From: Hydrangea macrophylla
Taxonomy: Eukaryota > Streptophyta > Magnoliopsida > Cornales > Hydrangeaceae
Assembly: GCA_033977485.1 (NCBI GenBank)
Contig: CM066998.1
Location: 23,995,501-24,059,500, forward strand
DNA length: 64,000 bases
Direction of reading: 5' to 3'
Part shown: positions 32,340 through 42,300 of the stretch, one piece after another
How the letters are laid out: every line of letters begins with the position of its first letter
Numbering within the stretch: position 1 is the first letter of the stretch
Translations under genes and position numbers: made by a program
The notes under the pieces: model-generated
Told to the model about the DNA's origin: nothing
What the model saw: the letters and a program-made list of their open reading frames with translations, nothing else
Database searches by the model: none

Positions 32340-34631
32340 TTAGACGTTCAGTGATTCGGTGATTGCCCCCCGGCGCAACGAGCTGACATAACAACTTCGA
32401 GCCGTGGTCTGGTCTCCTCGCAAGCATCCAGGTCCCTGGGGAGTCGGGAATTTCACGATCAAGCTGTATGTGGAGACAACTGCTCGGGCTCTGTTGAGGG
32501 TCGGCCTCCCGAGAATGACGTTGTAGGCCGATGGGGCCTCCACTATCACGAAATTGGTGAGCATGGAAACCTGCTGTGGGTAGGTCCCCATGAGAACTGG
32601 GAGTTCGATCGTGCCGAGCGGTTGAGTGCTGGAGCCGTTGAATCCGACCAGGGGTGTAGCAACTGGCCGGAGCCGATCCCGGTCAATCCCGAGTTGGTCG
32701 AACGCCGCTATAAACATTATGTCGGACGAACTGCCTGTGTCCACCAGCACCCTCTGGACCATATAGTTAGCTATAGAAAGCGTTACTACTAGCGGGTCAT
32801 CATGGGGGCAGTGGAGGCCCTGTGCGTCGTCGAACGAGAATGTCAAAACATCGGCTGGTGAGGGGCCGGTGGATTGGACCTGCCATACATCCGCTCGGGA
32901 TGCTCGGGCATGCCTCTTCCGCGCCGACTGAGAATCACCTCCGCCAGATGTTCCTCCAGAGATCACATTAATGTGGCCGAGTGGTGGAGGGGGCTGACCG
33001 GGAGCTTGAGCATCCTGACGGGGGCGCCTGTCGGCCGTGATAAACTCGTCAAGATGCCCCTGCTCGATCAGTTTCTCGATCGCTATCTTCAGCTTGAAGC
33101 AATCCTCCGTTTCGTGGCCGTGATCCCTGTGATAACGGCAAAACTTCTCCCGGTTTCTCTTACTGGGTGGGGCTCTGAGTTTAGCTGGCTGCGGGAGCAG
33201 CCTCTGTGCTTCCGCGGCGGCCATCACCTCATGTATGGGCCGGGAAAGGGGAGTAAAAGCTGTTGGGGGCTGGCCCCTAACATCCCGTTGATCTTGCTTC
33301 GGCTTCTTTCCCGGACCCTTCTCTGATCCCTCGCACTTGCGCTTGGCTTGCGGGGATTCGTCTCCCGCCTGGCTGGCGCGTTTTGCCTTCAAAAATTCTT
33401 CGGTGTCTATATACTTCCCAACTCCTTCCGAGAGTTCCACCAGGGTGGCCGGTCGATTCCGATGAAAAGACGTGGCCACCTTGGTGTGTTGAACTCCTGA
33501 ATAGAAGGCCATGATCGCGGCCGTCTCATTGAGGTTGCGGATCAGGAGCCTCTGCTGGTTGAAACGATCCACGTACTCCCTTAAAGAATCGCCCTTTTGC
33601 TGCTTGACGGCTAGCAGCTGGGTATCTGGTTGGGATCGGTCTAGCATCCCGACAAACTGGCTAATGAAGAGTTTGTTGAGGGCTTTGAAGTTGTCAACCG
33701 TCCGCGCCTTCAAGGCATGGAACCATTGAGCGGCTGACCCCTTTAGAGTACTGGGGAACGCTAGGCACAACAACTCGTCCGTTGTAGTGACCAAGGCCAT
33801 CTGTGCCTTGTAGGTGCGGATGTGGTCCACCGGACTCCCCTTGCCGTCATATGAACTGAGATGAGGGGGTTTGAACTTCCGTGGAATCGGGAATTGTGTC
33901 ACCCGGATGGTGTAGGGCGACTCTGTTTCGGTATTCGTGAGGTCATGACCGGACTTGCGGTTCAACCTCTCGATCTGTTGCTGTAACTCCTCGACCTGGG
34001 CTTTGACGTCGGTGTGCCCGGTCCTTCTTTCTGTATCCGAGTGGTAGGTAGGGTCAGATGACGAGGCCTCATCCTCAAAGCGCGTCGACCTCGGGGATAA
34101 CACTCGGTTGTGGGTCCGGGATAGTCTATGCCTCAGATCCCCCCGGCTCAAGACGGGTGGATCATTGACCGACTCCCGGGCTTTACGTCCTGGCGCTTCT
34201 CCCCTCGCAGCTCGTCTCCGCTCAATGAGGATCCTGGCATCCTCCACTTGGCGCGCTCGGCGAGGAATGTACCGAGGTCTTCTCTGCGAGCGCTTAGTAG
34301 CATGGCTACGTTCTCCCTCCGGATGACGCTCGCGATCTGGTTGGGACACTGGAGCAGATCGGGTTTTTCCTTTCGTCCGAACGGGCCCTTGGCTGGGAGC
34401 GCTCTTTTCGGGCCGCTTTTCCGACGAAGGGCTTTTCTCATGGTCCCCAACCGCCTTTTCATGCTGGGCCATAAGCGCCTCTATTTGCTGTTGTGTTCGG
34501 AGCTGGCCCTCCAAGAGTTGTTCCAGCGCCGCCGAGACCTGGTCAGCGGTCATGGAGGTAACACACGGCTCGATCTGCAGGTCCTCCTGACCGGTTGAAT
34601 CGGCGGTTTTCTTACCCTTCTTCGGCGGCAT
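32340..34631 (-). CDS. Element E gag-protease (763 aa)
   Basis: Open frame on the minus strand starting MPPKKGKKTADST 64 bp inside the 5' LTR. A long charged N-terminus (Arg/Glu/Lys-rich to about residue 240) precedes the retrotransposon gag domain (FPIPRKFKPPHLSSYDGKGS, then AFPSTLKGSAAQWFHALKA). A CCHC-type knuckle follows (KFCRYHRDHGHETEDCFKLK), then an aspartic protease with VLVDTGSSSDIMF (DTG at residues 631-633, codons 32741-32733). Gag builds the cytoplasmic particle and the protease matures the polyprotein. The frame is undamaged over 2.3 kb, so this half could still be translated. It ends at TAA 32340-32342. Confidence 0.92.
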   Translation of the reverse strand: MPPKKGKKTADSTGQEDLQIEPCVTSMTADQVSAALEQLLEGQLRTQQQIEALMAQHEKAVGDHEKSPSSEKRPEKSAPSQGPVRTKGKTRSAPVSQPDRERHPEGERSHATKRSQRRPRYIPRRARQVEDARILIERRRAARGEAPGRKARESVNDPPVLSRGDLRHRLSRTHNRVLSPRSTRFEDEASSSDPTYHSDTERRTGHTDVKAQVEELQQQIERLNRKSGHDLTNTETESPYTIRVTQFPIPRKFKPPHLSSYDGKGSPVDHIRTYKAQMALVTTTDELLCLAFPSTLKGSAAQWFHALKARTVDNFKALNKLFISQFVGMLDRSQPDTQLLAVKQQKGDSLREYVDRFNQQRLLIRNLNETAAIMAFYSGVQHTKVATSFHRNRPATLVELSEGVGKYIDTEEFLKAKRASQAGDESPQAKRKCEGSEKGPGKKPKQDQRDVRGQPPTAFTPLSRPIHEVMAAAEAQRLLPQPAKLRAPPSKRNREKFCRYHRDHGHETEDCFKLKIAIEKLIEQGHLDEFITADRRPRQDAQAPGQPPPPLGHINVISGGTSGGGDSQSARKRHARASRADVWQVQSTGPSPADVLTFSFDDAQGLHCPHDDPLVVTLSIANYMVQRVLVDTGSSSDIMFIAAFDQLGIDRDRLRPVATPLVGFNGSSTQPLGTIELPVLMGTYPQQVSMLTNFVIVEAPSAYNVILGRPTLNRARAVVSTYSLIVKFPTPQGPGCLRGDQTTARSCYVSSLRRGAITESLNV

Positions 34632-34676
34632 ATCGATCAGTCAAAGATTTTTGTTGATGAGAAGACTGTGTCTTTC

Positions 34677-34694
34677 CCACAGACGGCGCCAAAC
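34677..34694 (-). promoter_or_regulatory. Primer-binding site of element E
   Basis: On the minus strand, TGGCGCCGTCTGTGGG directly follows the 5' LTR. The first nine bases fit an Asp-tRNA-type 3' end, as in many plant gypsy elements outside the chromoviruses. The match beyond that is weak. Confidence 0.6.
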
Positions 34695-35310
34695 TGATGA
34701 TGCTGAAAATTGGTAAGGGTAATCTAGACAGAAAACAAAGCCACAAAAGATTTTTTATGTGGTTCGGTCAAGTTAACGAGGTGACCTACATCCACGGGTG
34801 CGTCTGTGCGCGTCTCACTAGCAGATCACCGGCGGGGCTGGTGAGCCAACAATGGTGGGTGGCACTACCAGTAATACCGGCGGGGTGTATGCGTGTAAAT
34901 GGTGAGTTCTCTAGTATAGGCTTGTATTCTTAGAGAATTGATAGTCGGATCCCCTTTGATAGGGCAGGTGGACTCTTTTATAGGTGCTAGAGTCCACCCT
35001 TACATGGTAAGCTTGTCAGATTAGGAAGCCTAATCTAATCGCAATTGATTTGTACAATGTTTGGAAAGTTTCCTAAGTGGTTTAGGAAACCATTGATTCT
35101 TCTTGATAGAGTCATGGCTGTATAAGGAAACAGCTCGGAAACATAACTGATGCCGCATCTCTTGGGACTTCACCACGACCGCCCGGGTATCCCGGTCGGC
35201 AACGGCAGGACACCTCGAGAGCGTGGGCTCCACACCTCAAATCCGGTTTCCCCGGCCATTGGCCGAACACGTGGCGGTTGATGAATTACAGAATATTTCT
35301 TGACATATCA
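34695..35310 (-). repeat. 5' LTR of element E
   Basis: 616 bp, with the same ends as the 3' LTR, next to the TSD TAGGG at 35311-35315. Transcription of gag-pol would start in this repeat and run leftwards. Confidence 0.93.
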
Positions 35311-35661
35311 TAGGGTGTTTTAATATTTCGTTGACAATAAAAGTGGACCAATCAAACCCATTAAGTTTTCAATTTAATTGGGAAAACAAAATATACAATA
35401 AAAAAATTTATTTTATTTTTATTTATTAAAAAAGTCATACATTTGCAATAAAAATGTTATTAAACCACAAAAGTACATTAACATGAGCATAATATAAATA
35501 ATAGATAAAAGAATAAAATTTATTAAAATATACAATCTTTGATGTATGGGTTGGAGTGACTCACTTTGTAACATAAAAAACAACACATCAACTTTGCCTC
35601 AGACCATCAAAATCACTCACTTGCTACATTATTTGATATTTTGCCTTTGGAGATGGTCTAA

Positions 35662-36131
35662 GTGCAGGACAACCATTTCATTCATTTGCTTTAGAACTTT
35701 TTTGTACTACCCAAGAACAGCACAAACAGGACTTAAGAAAAATGACTGAAGTGCTTTACCCTAAAACCAAATGGTTGTAACATACTTTCGGATGTACTGA
35801 AGAATTTTCCCAACAACAGTTTACCATGATCTTCTTGATCAGCCGACAAAACATCACAGTGGAACGTTTTTTGATGGACCCTCGTCTCATCAAATTCAAC
35901 TCTTATCCTCTGCGCGTGAAATTAATGCATTTAACTAACTTCTCAACTGTAAAAGCTTGAACATGGCAAAGTGCCAGTAGTAATCTTCTTTGTTTCAGCC
36001 CCCTCTATATGTATGCACACACTTCACTAGCTTTTAATTTCATCACCCAGACCACCATTCTTCTTGACCTTCTAAGCTTGTGTTCTAAATCTTTCAATAT
36101 CATTCTCTTCTCTGATCTCTTGCTTTGTAAG
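35662..36131 (+). promoter_or_regulatory. Upstream region and probable promoter of the GDSL gene
   Basis: This is 470 bp between the Tourist-like element and the start codon. A TATA-like TATATG occurs at 36006-36011, 121-126 bp before the ATG, implying a leader of about 95 bases. No other regulatory motif is claimed. Confidence 0.5.
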
Positions 36132-36384
36132 ATGGGTGGTGAGCTTAAGAGATGTTTGGTGGTGTGTGTTGTGGTAGTACTACTAGCTTTGAATTGGGGG
36201 CATGGCGCTAGAGCTCAACCCCAAGTGCCTTGTTACTTCATTTTTGGTGATTCTTTGGTTGATAATGGGAATAACAATGGCATTGCATCTTTGGCCAGAG
36301 CTAATTACCTGCCTTATGGGATTGACTTCCCTGATGGACCAACTGGAAGGTTCTCTAATGGAAAAACCACAGTTGATGTCATTG
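36132..36384 (+). CDS. GDSL lipase exon 1
   Basis: Codes for residues 1-84 and the first base of codon 85: signal peptide, block I with Ser41 and block II. The donor is ATTG followed by GTAACA; reading through gives a stop at 36423-36425, so splicing is required. Confidence 0.93.
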
Positions 36385-39300
36385 GTAACATCTCTTCTCT
36401 CCAAAAAGAATGGATAGGATTTTAGTACAATTTTATTTTTTTGCAAAATCAATTCTTATATATTAGGGTATGTTTTGAATGCGTTCAAATAAATAAGGCC
36501 TAATTGGACTTTACCCCCTCGTACTATGCACGTGTTTTCAATTGGGTACATGAACTTTTTTTTTTTGCAATTGGATACATGAACTTTCATTCCCTTTCCA
36601 ATCAGATACATTTGATGACGCCGTTAGTTTAAAACTAACGGAATTGCCTAGAATTGTTCTTTTTTTGCAATTGGGTACATGAACTTTCATCCCCTTTCCA
36701 ATCGGATCCATTCTCCCAAATTATGACCATTTTTTTATAAACCCCTTTACTACTTTTCGACATCAAAAAGAGATAAAACCCCATCACTGGAACAGAAAAA
36801 TGGCTAATTTGGAATCTCTTTTTTTATTTTATGTCAAAACAGATGATTTTATCTATTGACAGACAAATAATATTGAGCTAAACAAAACAAGGCTGCAACG
36901 TATATTTTTTTGTGAAATTTTGAACCTATTTTTTTCATTTGATCTGTCACAACAGATGATTTTATCTGTTGACAGATAGATAATGTTGAGCTAAACAATC
37001 CTAATTTTCTTATCTTTTGGCCTTTTGGGATGATTTTTTTATTTCAAGTATTTGTTCGAAATCAACGCAATGGGCTTCAAAATTTCGCAAAAAAATATAC
37101 GTTGCAGCATTATTTTGTTTAGCTCAATATTATTTGTCTGTCAATAGATAAAATTATCTGTTTTGACATAAAATAAAAAAAAAGAGGTTCCAAATTAGCC
37201 ATTTTTCTGTTCCAGTGATGGGGTTTTCTCTCCTTTTGATGTCAAAAAGTAGTAAAGGGGTTTATAAAAAAATGGTCAAAATTTGGTGGAATGGATCTGA
37301 TTGAAAAGGGGATGAAAGTTCATGTACCCAATTGCAAAAAAAGGACAATTCTAAGCAATTCCGTTAGTTTTAAACTAACGGCGTCATCAAATGTACTGAT
37401 TGAAAAGGGAATGAAAGTTCATGTATCCAATTGCAAAAAAAAAAAGTTTATGTACCTAATTGAAAACACGTGTATAGTACGAGGGGGTAAAGTGCAATTA
37501 GGCCAATAAATAATAATTACTCTCTCTGTCCCATTTTATACGTCCATCTTTCCTTTTTGCGATGTCCCAAAATTATTGTCCATTTTCCTAAATTAGTATG
37601 CAAATTTGACTTAGTTTCCCAAACTACCCTTTCTTGCAATCAACACCAAAACAAAATAAGAAAAGGAAGTGTAATGATTATGGGTAATTGTGGAAAGTAG
37701 GTGTAGATTTTTTTTGTCCCCTTAAATAGTTGAATTCCCCCAAGATGGACACATAAAATAGGACGGAGGTAGTACATAATTTTCATTAGTCGTTTATTTG
37801 AAGATGCATTCTAATATAATTTTTACTTTTCATTAATGTAAGTCTTAGTTGCTTCTGTTTTTAAGTTGGAGATGGTGCTTTTGTACATGATGACACGAGT
37901 TGGGAGTTGACAGATCCCCATGCTCCTCAACTTCTAGAGCAAATTAATCACACTCTATAACTCTATAATGTAATTCTATCTCCGTCTATATCTCTTTTGG
38001 GTTTTTTTTTTTCTCCTCGATTTACAAAAAAAGAAAAAAAAAAAAAAAAGAAAAAAGAAAGAAGGGTCACTTTTGTACCAAACGGATCATCACTTTTAAG
38101 TTTGGGATGATATTTTACATGAGGGTTGACGTAAACTCCGATGGGGTAAAGAATTTATACAATGAATTTATACCGACGAATTTGGTCAAGAATTGACCAA
38201 ATGTTTAAGAAGTGTTGAAATAAGTAATTAGCTCCGCCCTTAACTTAAACTCATGCTATCAACTTTTGTTTTGCATGTTGGTGGGTAGAGGACATCTGAA
38301 TTTCTTGTTTTAGAGGTCCCATTATCTAATTATAACTCAAACTTGTTTTTTGTTGCTATCAGAATAGTCAAATCAATCTTATAAATTGGTTCCGACTGTT
38401 GGTAAACTTTCATGAATTGACAGTAGGCAATGAAAGCAAGGTTAAGAGAGGCATGCTACTAAATTAAGTTGATTGCCACTATGGTAGTCAATTATTTGAA
38501 ATTAGGCTAAATTATGTTTTAGTACTCAGAAGTTTGGACAAAGTTTTATTTTGGGCTATTTAGTTTCAACTATAAAATTTTGGTCTCTATGGTTTTGAAT
38601 TGATTTCAATGTAGGCCTTGCTTCTAACTAATCCGTTAGAACAACTTGACGAAAAACTCACATTTTGGTACACTATAGTTTGGGTAAATTTTCACTTTTG
38701 GCCCTAGAGTTTAGGCGAAGTTTCACTTTGGGCCCTAGAGTTTCGGAAAAGTTTCACTTTGGGTCTTGGAGTTTCCAAGGCACAAGATTGCGCCGTCAAG
38801 TTGCACTAGCGGAGTTAGGGCAGAGCCTACATTGAAATTAATTCAAAACTAGAGGGACCAAAGTGTTACAATTGAAACTAGAGAGCCCAAAGTAAAACTT
38901 CATGAAAACTAGATGGTACTAAAGTATAATTTAGCCTTAAAATTATTGAAAAGTACTTGAGTCTATTTTGTAATGAGTAATTCTTTGGTGACAACTTTCA
39001 TAGAACTTTTATACAACCTTCTAAAAAGATGTGTCTATCTCTCTCCTATGAAGTTTCTGGACCCCACAGTGACACATGAGAGAGATAGACACATTTTTTA
39101 GGAGGTTATATGAAAGGTGTATGAAAGTTGTCACTAAAGAATTACCCTTTTGTAATATACTTGCTGCAAGTCTTTTAAAAAAACAGGCTTTCAAAAAGAT
39201 TAAAAAAAGAAAAAGAAAAGAATTAACTTAAGGGTTAATATAACTTACCACGCTTAGGTTTGAGAAGAAAACACTTACCCCTGACGTTTGACAAACAACA

Positions 39301-42300
39301 CCCCCCCTAATTTTTCATGTCTTCTGGTATAAATAATTTTCTAATTTATGTAATTATTGTCACAAAAATGGTAGAAAATATAGATGAGGATGAAAATGAA
39401 GTATTCAGTTTTCTAAAAACTGGGTAAAGGTCCTTTTAATGAATCCACCATTCTTTGGTTAGTTTGACTAAGGATCAATAAACAGAAAAGGGGATTGTTT
39501 ATGACTTATAAAAGCTTAGGGAAAAGTGTTGTTTTTCAAACATAAGGAATAAGTATTTTTGGGTCAAATCTCCGGTATGGTAAGTAACATTAACCCTAAT
39601 TTAAAAGCAACAAACTGAAGCCTTTTCAGAAAAGATGTACCACTAAAACTGTTAACTTTACAAAAATGTCCTTATTAATTTTCTTAAAAAATCTCAAGTT
39701 TTTCAAACGTCCTTGTTGATAATATATAAAATCGCTTTTTCCGATTAGATGGCCAACAATCTTTTCGAGAAAAATTGCTAATTTTTACAACAATATCAAT
39801 TGCAAAACATCTTTTTAAAAACTCTTAACAAAAACTCTTTAAAAAAAATTCTATTGATAAAAAATCTCTTATTTTCTCAGTGAGCACGAACCGGGTCCAA
39901 GGAGTTTTTTTTTGTCAAAACTTTTTTTCATTTACGTAACATATCGATAAATTTACAACCAAATTAATTGTAATTAGTGGTACTTCAAATTTCAAAAATA
40001 CGATTTCCTTACAATACTAGCGGTTTAGGATGTATAATGCATCCTAGATGATTTGGGTCCCAATAAATTGTAAATTGGTCCCCATATATTGTAAGTAGGT
40101 CAAAAAATGTGTAACTCCTAAGCTTCTTTGACTTTAAAGTTGAAGTGATTTTCAACCTTACAAAACTTATAATAAATTGGGACCAAATTACGACTTGTTG
40201 GGACCAACTTACAATTTGTTGGACTAAATTGGAATGTATGATGCATCCCAAACCACACCAAAAACCTGTAGGGATGTATGATAGGATGAACCTTACTCAT
40301 ATCTACAATAATTAATTTAGCAGATATTTTTGCATTGTATAACTAGTTAATTAATTAGGTAGTGTTTGATAACCATTTCATTTTTCTGTTTTTATTTTTC
40401 AGTTTATGTATTAGAAATTTTTGGTTTCATTTACAAAAAAAAAAAAAAAAAAAAAAAAATCAGAAATGCGTTTGGTAACCATCCGTGTTTCCATTTTTTG
40501 TTTTCAAAGCCGATTTTCAAATTTTGGTACCTACTTTTATTTGCTTCTAGTTTTGGCACATTTTTTGTAAATTGATTTAAAAAAAAAAAAAAACAAACAA
40601 ACAAACAAACAAACAAATTTACCAAATACATTTTCTATTACCATTTTCAAAAAAACTAAAAACGAACACAGAATCTAAAATTTAAATGATTATCAAATAG
40701 ACGGATTGTTTACGGATTGTTTTCTTTGTTACAAAGTCGTTGATAAAAGTAAAGATCATCCTTTGTGTGTTATAAAGTATGGGACACATACAAATGACCC
40801 ACATCAGTTGAGAGTGTCTCTCTCAATGGTTTTCCTAGAGAGAGAAATGACGAACCTTAATAGCGCTGCACCCTCCCTTCTTCCCCAAACCCTTCTGCGT
40901 TGATCGGCCCTCACCCTCTTCTTTTTTGTCCCTGTTCTAATTAGGCCATGTTGGACTCTTCCCGCTTTCTCTGTGAAGTATTTCCCTTCCCTTGTGAAGG
41001 TTGTTCAGGGATTTTGTTTCCCTTTTTCTCAGTTCCTGTCTTTTGTTCTGTTCATTCTCTTGTCTGACATCTCTTTGGTTTTAAGATGGTGAATGTTGGA
41101 CAGACCAGTCTTGAAATAGTAGATTGGTTTTTTAGTCTTCATTGGGTAATGATTGGTGGCTTTGGAGCTCTCTTCTATAGCTCTGTTGCTTTCCATAGTA
41201 CAACTAGTACTATGGAAGCTATTCTAGCAACTTTGGTTGCTCCCATTAGTGAAGCTTCTTCACTTGTTTTGGCTTGGTTTTGTGCCATCCTATTTCTTTG
41301 GGTGCTCTCTAGCATCTACATGATTAAAGTTGCCCTGGGTTCTGGATCTATATATCTACGCGTTCGTCCTTGTGACGCAGTGGTGGAATTCTCGTGCAGC
41401 TAACAGAGTGTTTTTTGTGGTCGTTTATGCTTTCCTATCTATTGTACCATTAGTTGTTACGCTTTTTCGTTTTCTTTGTTATTTTTTTTTTATTGTTTTC
41501 TCCATAATATTTTGTTAATTAATGAATACTGTTTGAGCAAAAAACAAAACTATGAGACACAAATTCAGTATAGTTTTTTAGGTGTGGTTTGATGTTGTTC
41601 CCTTCACATAAATAGTAAATCATTAATGTAAAATTATAGTTTTGTCCAAACTCTTTTTAGGGCAATACTATGAACACACTCAAAACACACACCCCACTCA
41701 CATCACTCTAATGGAACCCACACTAACAATGGACTCCGCAGTTTCTTTCTCTCTTTTTATTGGTCCACCTTAGAGTGTGTACTTAGGTATGTGGGCTTTG
41801 ATTGTGTCCCAAACTGTACTACTTTTTTTACTGTTTATGTGAGAAGAACACCACCTGATACCACACCCAAAAAACTGTATTGGAGTTTTTTCATAAAGTA
41901 TGGATGCTACTTCACTTCACTCAATTAATTGACACGAGTAGTTGGCAAGCAAAGTAAATATTTTTTCTTTCCTTGTCGTCATACGTTCTATGTGTATATA
42001 TATATATATATATACACGTAAAATGCATTGTAAATAATAAGGTAATAAAGTGCCACAAAAATTAACCACATGGGTACAAGTAATTTACCCAATATGTTCT
42101 ATGCTTTCTAATTTCTATCTGTTTATACTTTATACATCCCTTATAGTCTTATAGACCAAGTTACCAGCCTAGCTCAGGTTATAGGGCGTGTGACAAGCTG
42201 CCTTTCTTTTTCTTTTTTTTTCCTTTTTTTTTTTCCTTTTTTGCCGGATTTGTTTACACAGTGTGAGTGTACGGAATGAATCAAATAACACAATAACATA

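Larger units (their letters stand above)
23076..35310 (-). mobile_element. Element E: Tat-lineage Ty3/gypsy retrotransposon with two antisense genes
   Basis: The element is 12,235 bp with 616-bp LTRs at both ends (23076-23691 and 34695-35310) and a perfect TSD TAGGG (23071-23075, 35311-35315). It runs on the minus strand: 5' LTR (right), primer site, gag-protease, RT, RNase H, a second RNase H, integrase, a ~5.3-kb 3' region, polypurine tract, 3' LTR (left). The extra RNase H between the first RNase H and integrase is a known mark of the Tat clade. The LTRs differ by about 15 bases. The pol frame has five stops but no frameshift. Two open, promoter-bearing genes lie antisense in the 3' region. 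Confidence 0.93.
18491..35658. mobile_element. Tourist-like MITE/TIR element split by two LTR retrotransposon insertions
   Basis: The left end GACCATCTCCAA (18491) and right end TGGAGATGGTC (ending 35658) are inverted repeats, each bordered by TAA (18488-18490, 35659-35661). This is the target duplication size and type of PIF/Harbinger (Tourist) elements. If the flank is read as CTAAG, a 5-bp duplication with shorter ends is also possible. Once the inserted elements D (TSD GAGAA) and E (TSD TAGGG) are discounted, the element is about 630 bp: 18491-18734, 23033-23075 and 35316-35658. It has no coding capacity. Confidence 0.6.

Noticed and set aside
34128..34598. 156-codon plus-strand frame opposite gag
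   Set aside because: Antisense shadow of the gag N-terminus of element E; low-complexity Arg/Leu/Ser translation.
41086..41403. 105-codon hydrophobic frame ([14 protein letters not shown] onward) in intron 1
   Set aside because: No recognisable domain, and the following sequence (ending TTGAGCAAAAAACAAAAC) looks like a non-LTR retroelement 3' tail. It was not strong enough to call either a gene or a LINE.
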